Shown here: positions 52,713 to 60,200 of the stretch, piece by piece
How positions within the stretch are numbered: position 1 is the stretch's first letter
How the letters are laid out: the number at the start of each line of letters is the position of its first letter
From: Streptomyces cellostaticus
GTDB taxonomy: Bacteria; Actinomycetota; Actinomycetes; Streptomycetales; Streptomycetaceae
Assembly (NCBI RefSeq): GCF_001513965.1
Contig: NZ_KQ948022.1
Location: 222,663 to 286,662, forward strand
DNA length: 64,000 nucleotides
Direction: 5' to 3'
The notes under the pieces: generated by a model
What the model saw: only the letters and a program-made list of their open reading frames with translations
Database searches by the model: none
What the model was told of the DNA's origin: nothing
Program-made: the position numbers and the translations under genes

Positions 52713-53063
52713 GTGACCTTGGCGGGGGTGGGTCGTTCAAGATATGTGCTGTCAGAACGACTTGAAGCGGTAATAGAGCAACTTGTCTGCTCTCGTACCC
52801 AGTTGGAAGGCTTGGCCACCGCCCTCGGTCCCGAGTGCTTGACCGGTGCCAGCGAACAGGAGCGCGCCGCCCGGGCGGAACTGGCCGGTGACGCCCTCCG
52901 GCTCCTGGAGGACGCCGAGGTCGCGGTTGCTTCCGGGGAGCCGGAGCATGTCGTCGTGGCTCTGGTCAAAGCGATCGAAGGGCTCATCGTCCAGCTCAGG
53001 GACCGGGTGCTGGACAGCGTCGTGGCGTCGAGCCCGGCACCGGACCACTGGCCCCTCCAGTGA
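52713..53063 (+). CDS. hypothetical helical protein
   Basis: Up to 116 residues; the start may be GTG 52713 or the in-frame GTG 18 bp downstream, which has GGCGGGG before it. The product is almost wholly helical and Leu/Ala/Glu-rich (YVLSERLEAVIEQLVCSRTQ, ELAGDALRLLEDAEVAVASG, VVALVKAIEGLIVQLRDRVL), without signal peptide or membrane helix. No family recognised. Codon use fits a real gene. Confidence 0.5.
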   Translation: MTLAGVGRSRYVLSERLEAVIEQLVCSRTQLEGLATALGPECLTGASEQERAARAELAGDALRLLEDAEVAVASGEPEHVVVALVKAIEGLIVQLRDRVLDSVVASSPAPDHWPLQ

Positions 53064-53329
53064 GGAGGACGCCGGGTTCCATCAGCAGCAGTTGAACAGT
53101 GAGTCGGCCGACGCCCCTTGGACCGCGATGGACATCCGCCGCCGAATGCCTGGAGTGTCAGGCGACTTGCGTGCTTGTGCTCGACGAGGCTGGCGTGTGT
53201 GACGCCGTCCGGTACGGCCATGTCCGCGGACAGTGCGCCGAAGTCAAGCTGTTCCAGGCCGAGTTGACGTTGTCTCCCGGGAAACGGCGGGGGAGCGGGG
53301 ACGATCTCGAGGTCGGCGGCGGTCGGTGA

Positions 53330-53670
53330 CGGAGCGAGCCTGCCGCCGGGCAGGCGACGTTGCTCGCCCGGGTGAACGGATTGCTCTCGGAGGCGGCCAG
53401 CGGAGTCAAGGAACCGGCGAGGCTGCCGGACGTCCAGGAGCGGAAGTAGCGCCGACCGTCGGAGCCGATGGCCTCCGCGATCAGCAGGTACTGATCGTCG
53501 GAGGAGAACAGGTAGCAGTCGGCGCTGTCGCAGATCACCCACATGTCGACCCGGTAGCCGTTGCCGATGTTCTGCTTGATCACGTCCGGCATGGACGAGT
53601 AGAAGTTGCGTGGCGCGCTCCACCCGTTCGGGTTGGCGATGTCGGGATTTGTGGAGTACGACGCGTTCCC
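53330..53670 (-). pseudogene. GH62 alpha-L-arabinofuranosidase fragment
   Basis: The frame reads STNPDIANPNGWSAPRNFYS, then MPDVIKQNIGNGYRVDMWVI, CDSADCYLFSSDD, QYLLIAEAIGSDGRRYFRSW and PLAASESNPFTRASNV. This is the middle of a GH62 five-bladed propeller. Between SSDD and QYLLI about 45 residues of a normal GH62 are missing in frame, and both ends are lost (a TAG precedes the fragment and junk follows). It is a deleted remnant of an extracellular arabinoxylan-debranching enzyme. Confidence 0.75.
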
Positions 53671-53737
53671 GGTCTACGGTGAGGTCGTGTGGGAGCGCGC
53701 CTATGCGTCATGGATGAGAGGAGTCCCAAAGGAAGCG

Positions 53738-53842
53738 TCAATACCTCGTGCACCAGCCGGTCGCGCGAGACGTGCGCAGCCGCTGCTCCACCCTGCCGTC
53801 GGCGTCGTAGGCGCCGTCCCCCTTGACCGGGCAGCGCGCCGC
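53738..53842 (-). pseudogene. C-terminal fragment of an unidentified protein
   Basis: The frame ends PVKGDGAYDADGRVEQRLRT, SRATGWCTRY, stop. It looks like the true C-terminus of a secreted enzyme but cannot be placed in a family. It lies directly behind the GH62 remnant, so this is a cluster of debris. Confidence 0.35.
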
Positions 53843-53907
53843 AGGCAACGGGAGACACCCCCTTCGGGCGTTACCCGCCTGATGAAGCCCGGGGTCCGGC
53901 TGGAACA

Positions 53908-54516
53908 ATGAACGGCATGCCGAACGCCGCCCCCTCCGCCTCGACGCGCCAGCGCATCATCACAGCTGTCCTGCAGATCATCGGCGAGGACGGCGTCGCG
54001 GCGGTGACCAACCGGAGGATCGCCAAGGAAGCCGGAGTCTCACTCGGCTCGGTCACGTACCACTTCGAGACCCAGCACGACCTGCTGCGCGAGAGCCTGC
54101 TGCACTTCGTGCGCGAGGAGGCACGGCACTTCACCGAGCTGGCCGACCAGTGCCAGACCGAGGGCATCGACGTCGAAGACGCAGCATCTCTGGCCGGCCA
54201 GGTCGCGTGCGGCACGGCACTCGACAGCGCCCATCTCGCGCCCTTCGAGCTGTACCTCCACGCCGGGCGCGACGAGCGACTGCGCGAGGCGGCAGCGGAG
54301 GCGTTCAGGGCCTACGACCGGCTCGCCGCCCGGATCCTCACCGCTCTCGGCGTCCCGGACGCGGAACGTCTGGCGGCCACGACCGTCGCCCTGGTGATGG
54401 GTCTGCAACTACGGCGTCTGGCGACAGGCAGCCCCGCGGACGACCTGGTCGACGCCCTCCTGCTGCTCACCCGAGGGGCCGTCGGCCGGCCGGCCGGGCC
54501 GGACCCTCTGGGGTGA
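53908..54516 (+). CDS. TetR-family regulator
   Basis: 202 residues. HTH: RQRIITAVLQIIGEDGVAAV, NRRIAKEAGVSLGSVTYHFE. The C-terminal domain is helical (ARILTALGVPDAERLAATTV). Its target is unclear; it stands alone after the GH62 debris. Its last 50 bp overlap the 3' end of a convergent second TetR gene. Confidence 0.87.
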   Translation: MNGMPNAAPSASTRQRIITAVLQIIGEDGVAAVTNRRIAKEAGVSLGSVTYHFETQHDLLRESLLHFVREEARHFTELADQCQTEGIDVEDAASLAGQVACGTALDSAHLAPFELYLHAGRDERLREAAAEAFRAYDRLAARILTALGVPDAERLAATTVALVMGLQLRRLATGSPADDLVDALLLLTRGAVGRPAGPDPLG

Positions 54517-55108
54517 GTACGGCGGCCTTGGTCAGGGCGGTCGCGGTGCGTACTGCGCTGGCGATGGCGTCGTCCGGGTCGAGTCGGCACAGATCGATGA
54601 GGGTGAAGAGCGCCTCGGCGCTCACGACCACCGCCAAGTCCCGCTTGAGCTGGGCGAACGCTTCCGGGTCCGTGGCCCCGAGCGTGCCTTCGAGGGGCAG
54701 GAGCGCGTGGTCGATCAGTCCGAAACGGATACCGGGGCGGGCGGTTGCGGTGTCGGGCCGGGTGATGGTGGCCGCGATCACCGCTCGCACCGCCCCCTGG
54801 CGGGCGAGTACGCCGCGCAGCAGGAACTCGCAGGCGAAGGCGATCCGTTCGACGGGGTCGGCACAGTCCCCGAGCGGCGCAAGGGCCTCGGCGGGGGGTG
54901 GCCAGGCGCCGGCCAGGGCTTCGCTGATCAGTGAGGGGAGGTCGGGGAAGTACCGGTAGGCGGTGGCCTCCGAGACCAGGGCCGCGCGGGCGATCGCGGG
55001 CATGGTCGCCTCGGCCCCCGTGGCGATGAGTTCGCGGGCGGCCGCCACGATCGCCGTGCGCGTGCGCTGCTTCTGGTTGGTGCGGCCGGTGCCGGCCTGC
55101 GCCGTCAT
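54467..55108 (-). CDS. TetR-family repressor of the cupin-hydrolase operon
   Basis: 213 residues from ATG 55106-55108 (GGAGGAGGG upstream). HTH: RTAIVAAARELIATGAEATM, IARAALVSEATAYRYFPDLP. It is divergent from the cupin gene with inverted repeats between, so it probably represses that operon and itself. The overlap with the convergent TetR (54467-54516) could cause mutual transcriptional interference. Confidence 0.88.
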   Translation of the reverse strand: MTAQAGTGRTNQKQRTRTAIVAAARELIATGAEATMPAIARAALVSEATAYRYFPDLPSLISEALAGAWPPPAEALAPLGDCADPVERIAFACEFLLRGVLARQGAVRAVIAATITRPDTATARPGIRFGLIDHALLPLEGTLGATDPEAFAQLKRDLAVVVSAEALFTLIDLCRLDPDDAIASAVRTATALTKAAVLTPEGPARPAGRRPLG

Positions 55109-55156
55109 TGTAGGGACCCTCCTCCTGTTCGCTGGAACACATCCTAGCAATTAACT

Positions 55157-55213
55157 CTCGTTATGCGAGTCCACTTGCGTAACGAGACGGGACCTCCCTA
55201 CTCTCATGAGAGT
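55157..55213. promoter_or_regulatory. TetR operators between TetR and cupin genes
   Basis: CTCGTTATGC (55157-55166) and GCGTAACGAG (55177-55186) form an inverted repeat with one mismatch. ACTCTCATGAGAGT (55200-55213) is a perfect 14-bp palindrome 23 bp before the cupin start, followed by a further GAGAG-TCGG-CTCTC repeat. Confidence 0.7.
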
Positions 55214-55236
55214 CGGCTCTCACAAAGGAGGCAGTC

Positions 55237-55695
55237 ATGAGCAGCGTTTCCGTGGTCGGCCCGGACGAGGGCGAGACGATCCAGCTGGGCCCCACCCGGA
55301 TGCGCATCCTCGAGGACGGCAGTACCACCGGGCACCGCCTCGGGATCGGAGAGATCACCATCGCTCCGCACACCCAGGGCCCACCGCAGCACCGTCACGC
55401 CCAGCACGACGAGGGCTTCTACGTCGTCTCCGGCACCGTGCACTTCACCATCGGCGAGACGACCCACGTGGCCCCGGCCGGCACGCTCGCGATGATCCCG
55501 CCCGGTGCTCCGCACACCTTCGCCAACCTCGGTGACGAACCGGCGGTGATCCTGAACACCTTCACCCCCGACTTGTACGTGCAGTACTTCCGTGACCTGC
55601 AACGCATGATCGCCGGCGGTCAGGAGCTGACCCCGGAATCGACCGTCGCGGTGATGAGCCGTTACGCCACCGTTCCCGCAACCGACTACGCGTGA
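55237..55695 (+). CDS. cupin-domain protein
   Basis: 152 residues with both cupin motifs: GPPQHRHAQHDEGFYVVSGT (metal His/His/Glu) and PPGAPHTFANLGDEPAV (His). Single-domain bicupin-half enzyme or binding protein, of the type often annotated as quercetin 2,3-dioxygenase-like. First gene of an operon with an alpha/beta hydrolase 42 bp downstream, under the divergent TetR. Confidence 0.9.
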   Translation: MSSVSVVGPDEGETIQLGPTRMRILEDGSTTGHRLGIGEITIAPHTQGPPQHRHAQHDEGFYVVSGTVHFTIGETTHVAPAGTLAMIPPGAPHTFANLGDEPAVILNTFTPDLYVQYFRDLQRMIAGGQELTPESTVAVMSRYATVPATDYA

Positions 55696-55737
55696 CGGCC
55701 CCTTCCCCGTTGACGCGGCTTACTTGAGGAGCACCGA

Positions 55738-56547
55738 ATGGCCGGCAGCACCCATACCCTCACGCTCGACCAGGGCACCCTCGACGTCACCGTCGACCTC
55801 CACGGGGATCAGGGGCACCCCTTCCTGCTCCTGCACGGAGGGGGCGGACCGCAGACCGTCACCGCGTTCGCCGGCCTCCTGGCAGAACAGCGGCCGGCCA
55901 GGGTGTTCGCCCCCGTCCACCCCGGTTTCGACGGCACCACCCGCCCCGGATGGCTGAGCGACGTCAGGACCCTCGCCCGGGCCTACGCGCACCTGCTCGA
56001 TGAACTCCTCTTGCGGGACGTCTCCGTCGTGGGCAACTCCATAGGCGGCTGGATCGCCGCGGAGCTGGCGGCACTGGGCAGCGACCGGATCAGCAGCGTC
56101 ACCCTCGTCAACGCGGTTGGCATCCACGTCCCCGGCCACCCGATCGCCGAGACCTTCGGACTGACACGCGCCGAGCTGTCCCGCCTCTCCTTCCACGACC
56201 CCTCGAAGTTCCGCTTCGACCCCAGCAAGCTGTCCGAGGAGCAGCGTGCGATCGCGGCCGCCAACCGCGCCGCGCTACAGGTCTATTCGGGCCCGCACGC
56301 GATGGCCGACCCGACCCTGCCCGAGCGCCTGGCCAAGGTCACCCGTCCGACCCTCGTCGCGTGGGGCGCGAGCGACCAGGTCGTGGACGCCGACTACGGA
56401 CGGGCCTATGCGAAGGCCGTCCCCGGCGCGGAGTTCCGTCTGCTGCACGGCACCGGCCACATGCCCCAGACCGAGACCCCCGAGCAACTCCTCGCGGTGA
56501 TCTGGGACTTCGCCGACAGCCACGCAACTGACCGGCCGCAGCGCTGA
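55738..56547 (+). CDS. alpha/beta hydrolase
   Basis: 269 residues. Oxyanion motif LLLHGGGGPQTV, nucleophile elbow SVVGNSIGGWIAAE (Ser), acid in VAWGASDQVVDADYGR and His in LHGTGHMPQTETPEQLL: a complete triad. Cytoplasmic. Likely acts with the cupin on one small molecule. Just downstream lies a truncated regulator on the other strand. Confidence 0.92.
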   Translation: MAGSTHTLTLDQGTLDVTVDLHGDQGHPFLLLHGGGGPQTVTAFAGLLAEQRPARVFAPVHPGFDGTTRPGWLSDVRTLARAYAHLLDELLLRDVSVVGNSIGGWIAAELAALGSDRISSVTLVNAVGIHVPGHPIAETFGLTRAELSRLSFHDPSKFRFDPSKLSEEQRAIAAANRAALQVYSGPHAMADPTLPERLAKVTRPTLVAWGASDQVVDADYGRAYAKAVPGAEFRLLHGTGHMPQTETPEQLLAVIWDFADSHATDRPQR

Positions 56548-56559
56548 TCCCGCCCCGCT

Positions 56560-56998
56560 GTCGTACTCGGGTGTGTTCGGCTCTGCGTAGTACGTGACGA
56601 GAGGGTGGCCGGGGGTGCCCTCCAGCTCCATGGACCGGTAGCCGAGGGCGAGGTCACCGACCTCGGGGTGGTGGAACGTCTTGCGGCCGTGGCTGCGGGC
56701 CTTGACGTCGTAGCGTTCCCAGAGGCGGGCGAAGTACGGGCTCCTGAGCAGGAGTTCACCGGCCGGCCGGGCGAGGTCGGGGGCATCGGGGCCGGTCCCC
56801 GCGAGCGCCCTGAGGCGGCCGACGCAGCCGCGGATCTGGTGGTGCCGGTCGTCGAACAGGTCGCGGGCTGCGGGGTGGAGGAAGACGTGGCGCGCGATGT
56901 TGCGGTCCCTGGCCGGCCAGTCCTCGATACCGGCGAGCAGACGCAGCCCGCCGGGGGTGTGCGCGAGCAGGTCGTTGGTGCGGCAGACCACGTGCCGC
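56560..56998 (-). pseudogene. MmyB-type XRE regulator, ligand-domain fragment
   Basis: The frame reads NDLLAHTPGGLRLLAGIEDW, ARDRNIARHVFLHPAARDLF, SPYFARLWERYDVKARSHGR, KTFHHPEVGDLALGYRSMEL, the MmyB C-terminal domain. The XRE HTH is gone: the 5' end abuts an MFS fragment on the other strand. The 3' end runs into the hydrolase gene without its own terminus. Confidence 0.8.
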
Positions 56999-56999
56999 C

Positions 57000-57305
57000 T
57001 CCGCCGCCTGCGGCTTCGCACCGAACCTGGGCGTGCTGATCGCCGCCCGGCTGGTTCAGGGCGCGGGCGCCGCGGTGATCGTGCCCGCCTCGCTGGCGCT
57101 GCTCCGCGAGGCGTACCCCGACCGGGCGAGGCGCGCCCGGGCGATCTCCGTCTGGGCGATGGGCGGTTCCGTGGGTGCCGCGGCCGGCCCGGTCGCCGGC
57201 GGCCTGCTGAGCCTGATCAGCTGGCGGATGATCTTCTTCGTCAATCTGCCGGTCGGGCTGCTGGCGCTCTTCCTGCTGGCGCGCACCTCCCGATACCACC
57301 GCGAC
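57000..57305 (+). pseudogene. MFS (DHA2-type) transporter, internal fragment
   Basis: About 100 residues: GVLIAARLVQGAGAAVIVPA, REAYPDRARRARAISVWAMG, AGPVAGGLLSLISWRMIFFV, which are helices 4 to 6 with motif C of DHA2 drug exporters. Neither the N-terminal helices nor the second half exists. It begins exactly where the regulator fragment ends. Confidence 0.85.
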
Positions 57306-57306
57306 G

Positions 57307-57462
57307 ACCTGGACGGACGACGAACTCGACCGCATCGGACACGCCGAGGAACTGGGGATCGCGTCCCTGCGGCGCGACGGCAGCCACAGCAACCGACGGA
57401 CGATCCGGGTCGTACGCCTCGGCGACGACCTCTACGTCCGCTCGGCCAACGGCCCCGGCTGT
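57307..57462 (+). pseudogene. DUF2255 protein, N-terminal fragment
   Basis: TWTDDELDRIGHAEELGIAS, RRDGSHSNRRTIRVVRLGDD, LYVRSANGP match the start of DUF2255 proteins (WTDDELxRIGxAEELxIASxRxDG). It lacks its own start and about 60 C-terminal residues, and runs into the 3' end of the TetR gene. Third broken gene in a row. Confidence 0.7.
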
Positions 57463-58130
57463 CAACGGGTGAGCAGGAGGCCGTCCACGAGGGCACGGAG
57501 TTGCACCACGTAGGTGTCCTCGGCGGTCAGCGGTGCCCAACGGTCTGCCACCTGCGCGAGCCGGGGATACTCGCTCGGGTCGAGTCCGGCGAAGACCTGC
57601 TCCCGATAGGTCGGACGCTCATCGGCCGCGCGCCGTCGGGCCGCCGCCGTCCGGACCACGATCTCGCCGGCGGTGTAGTACCAGATCGCGCGGTAGGCGT
57701 GCACGGCCCGCTCCGGGTTCAGTCCGCACTCCATCAGGCCGCCGACGATCTGCTCGACGAACCACAGTGCGGACGTGGACATCAGGTCGTCAGCGGTCAG
57801 TACCTCCACGATCCAGGGGCAGGCGGCGAGCACGTCGTGGATCGCGGATGCGGCGACGACGATCCGTTCGCGGGGGTCGGCGGGCAGTTCGGGCCGGTGC
57901 ATGGTCCGCGTGGCGTAGTCGTCCAGCAGGAGGACGAGCAGTTCCTCCTTGTCACGGACGTGGTGGTAGAGCGCCATCGGCGTGCTGCCGATGTCCTTGG
58001 CCAGCCGCCGCATGGTCAGCCGGTCCACGCCTTCCTCGGTCACGATCCGGCGGCCCGTTTCGATGATGTCCTCGCGTGAGATACGGGCGGGCCGGCCGGG
58101 GGTCTTGCGCGGTGCGGACGGTTGCGACAT
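57462..58130 (-). CDS. TetR-family repressor (TetR_C_1 type) of the MFS-cupin operon
   Basis: 222 residues. HTH: SREDIIETGRRIVTEEGVDR, RRLAKDIGSTPMALYHHVRD. The C-terminal domain has AIWYYTAGEIVVRTAAARR and resembles tetracycline-type TetR_C_1. Divergent from an MFS exporter, with a perfect palindrome at the exporter start: a classic drug-inducible efflux pair. Confidence 0.92.
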   Translation of the reverse strand: MSQPSAPRKTPGRPARISREDIIETGRRIVTEEGVDRLTMRRLAKDIGSTPMALYHHVRDKEELLVLLLDDYATRTMHRPELPADPRERIVVAASAIHDVLAACPWIVEVLTADDLMSTSALWFVEQIVGGLMECGLNPERAVHAYRAIWYYTAGEIVVRTAAARRRAADERPTYREQVFAGLDPSEYPRLAQVADRWAPLTAEDTYVVQLRALVDGLLLTR

Positions 58131-58182
58131 GGCGCCATCATCCCCCAGGTCTCGACAAGGGCGATCACCCCGCGCTAGTTTT

Positions 58183-58194
58183 TATACATGTATA
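58183..58194. promoter_or_regulatory. TetR operator TATACATGTATA
   Basis: A perfect 12-bp palindrome, A/T-rich in a very G/C-rich setting, between the TetR and MFS genes. It includes one possible MFS start codon (ATG 58188), so a bound repressor would cover the promoter/start region. Confidence 0.8.
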
Positions 58195-58217
58195 GAAACT
58201 TAGAAGAGAGGCCTGGA

Positions 58218-59636
58218 GTGGTGCTGGCGGCCGCGGCCGTCGCCCAGTTCGTCGCCGCCCTGGACATGGCAGTGGTCAACGTCGCACTCCCCGCGATCCG
58301 CACCGCGCTGGGATTCGCCCCGCTGGATCTGTCGTGGGTCGTGCACGTCTACGCGCTCACCTTCGGCGGGTTCCTGCTGCTGGGCGGCCGCACCTGCGAT
58401 CTGTACGGGTGGCGCCGGCTGTTCGTGCTGGGCCTGGCCGTCTTCGGGCTGTGCTCACTCGCGGGCGGACTGGCCCAGGCACCCTGGCAACTGATCGCCG
58501 CCCGTGCCGGACAGGGCCTGGGCGCCGCCGCAGCCTCCCCGGCCGCGCTGGCGATGATCACCACCACCTTCCCCGAGGGCCCCCGGCGCGTCCGCGCGCT
58601 CGGGGTGTGGAGCGCGGTGAACGCCGCGGGTGGCGCGCTGGGCGTGCTGGCAGGCGGGCTGCTGACCGAGTACGCGGGCTGGCGCTGGGTCATGCTGATC
58701 AATGTGCCCATCGTCGCGGTGGCTCTCGCGCTGGTCTCCGCCACACCGCCCGCCGCAGCCCGGCCCGCCCGAGGCGAGAGGCTGGACGCGTTGGGTGCCG
58801 TCCTCGCGACCGGCGGCGTCGGGCTGCTGGTGTTCGGTGTCGTCCGCACCGAAGCCGTCGGGTGGGGATCGCCCGGGACATGGGGAAGCCTCGCCACCGC
58901 GCTCGCACTGCTCGCCGCCTTCGCCTACACCGAATCACGCACGTCATCACCTCTGTTGCGCATGGGCCTGCTGCGCAGCCGTTGGGTCGCCGGCGCGAAC
59001 GTACTCGTGTTCCTGGCCGCGGCCGGGCAGTTCACGGCGTTCTATTTCGTGTCCCTGTACATGCAGCAGGTCCTGCGCATGGGCGCCGCCGCGACCGGCG
59101 CCGGATTCCTGCCCTTCTCCGTGGGACTGGTCGCCGGCACCGTCGTCGCGACCCGCATCACCGCCACCCGCAGCCCCCGCGCCTCCCTGGTGCCCGGAGC
59201 CCTGCTGGCCGCCGTAGGTCTGGCCTGGTTCTCCTTCATCAGCCCCCGCGGCGGCTTCCTCGCCGATGTGCTCGGCCCGTCCCTCATCACCAGCGTCGGT
59301 GCCGGACTGGTGCTGGCCCCGATCGCCGCCGCCGCGACCACCGGCGTCGCTCCCCGCGAGGCCGGCATGGCCTCCGGTGTCTTCAACAGCTCCCGCCAAC
59401 TGGGCGGTTGCATAGGCCTGGCTGCTCTGGCCACGCTCGCCGCACACCGCACCGGCACAGCCACCGACCCCGCCGCCCTCGACGACGGCTACGCCCTGGG
59501 CCTGGCCGTCACCGCCGCCCTCTTCGTGCTCGCGGCAGCCGTGGCCATCGGCGTGCTGCCCCGCCGCCGGACCGCCACAACCGCCCTCCGCCTCAGCAAC
59601 TCCACCGACAACCAACTGGAAGGAACACCGTCGTGA
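58218..59636 (+). CDS. MFS drug exporter (DHA2, 14-helix type)
   Basis: About 472 residues. AQFVAALDMAVVNVALPAIR is the DHA2 helix-1 motif, with LLGGRTCDLYGWRRLFVLGL (motif A) and PAALAMITTTFPEGPRRVRA. I prefer GTG 58218 (GAGAGG 6 nt upstream). ATG 58188 is in frame but lies inside the operator palindrome without a ribosome-binding site, and would include a TTA codon. Overlaps the following cupin gene (GTGA). Substrate unknown. Confidence 0.9.
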   Translation: MVLAAAAVAQFVAALDMAVVNVALPAIRTALGFAPLDLSWVVHVYALTFGGFLLLGGRTCDLYGWRRLFVLGLAVFGLCSLAGGLAQAPWQLIAARAGQGLGAAAASPAALAMITTTFPEGPRRVRALGVWSAVNAAGGALGVLAGGLLTEYAGWRWVMLINVPIVAVALALVSATPPAAARPARGERLDALGAVLATGGVGLLVFGVVRTEAVGWGSPGTWGSLATALALLAAFAYTESRTSSPLLRMGLLRSRWVAGANVLVFLAAAGQFTAFYFVSLYMQQVLRMGAAATGAGFLPFSVGLVAGTVVATRITATRSPRASLVPGALLAAVGLAWFSFISPRGGFLADVLGPSLITSVGAGLVLAPIAAAATTGVAPREAGMASGVFNSSRQLGGCIGLAALATLAAHRTGTATDPAALDDGYALGLAVTAALFVLAAAVAIGVLPRRRTATTALRLSNSTDNQLEGTPS

Positions 59637-60028
59637 CGACAACCCCCATCAACCTGTTCGCCTCAGCGTTGCACTTCCACCCCGACGGCGAGGTCCGAGC
59701 CGCCGAACGGCAGATGACGAGCAGCGACTTCGGCGTCTGGCAGATCGCGACCTTCCACGTCGACACCGACGCCGAGGTCCACGCCGACCACTGGGAGATG
59801 CACCCCGAGGCCGAGGAAGCCGTGTGCTGTCTGACCGGCGGAGTGCGCCTCTACCTCCGTCCCGCCACCCCCGACGACGCCGAGGAGATGGTGCAGTTGC
59901 CGGCGGGCACCGCTGTGATCGTCCCCCGTGGCCGCTGGCACCGCCTGGAACTCGACGCCCCCAGCGACCTGATGTCGGTCACCCTTCGCCACGGCACCCG
60001 CCTCGAGAAACGGACCGACGCCCGCTGA
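59633..60028 (+). CDS. small cupin protein
   Basis: 131 residues from GTG 59633, overlapping the MFS stop as GTGA with GGAAGGAAC upstream, hence translationally coupled. Cupin core: EVHADHWEMHPEAEEAVCCL, GGVRLYLRP, LPAGTAVIVPRGRWHRLELD. May modify or sense the exporter's substrate. Confidence 0.88.
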   Translation: MTTTPINLFASALHFHPDGEVRAAERQMTSSDFGVWQIATFHVDTDAEVHADHWEMHPEAEEAVCCLTGGVRLYLRPATPDDAEEMVQLPAGTAVIVPRGRWHRLELDAPSDLMSVTLRHGTRLEKRTDAR

Positions 60029-60200
60029 CAGCGGGCCGCCCGGTGCCTGACGCCACCTCGGTCCGGGCAGCCCGGTACCGTGCGGTGCTCCCGTCGGCGG
60101 ACAGGACGACCGTGCCGGTCAGCGACTTGCGACACGTCGATATCGGCATGGAGCCGAAGGTGGACGCTGCTTAGGATGTCCGCAGGTTGAGGGGGGTGCG

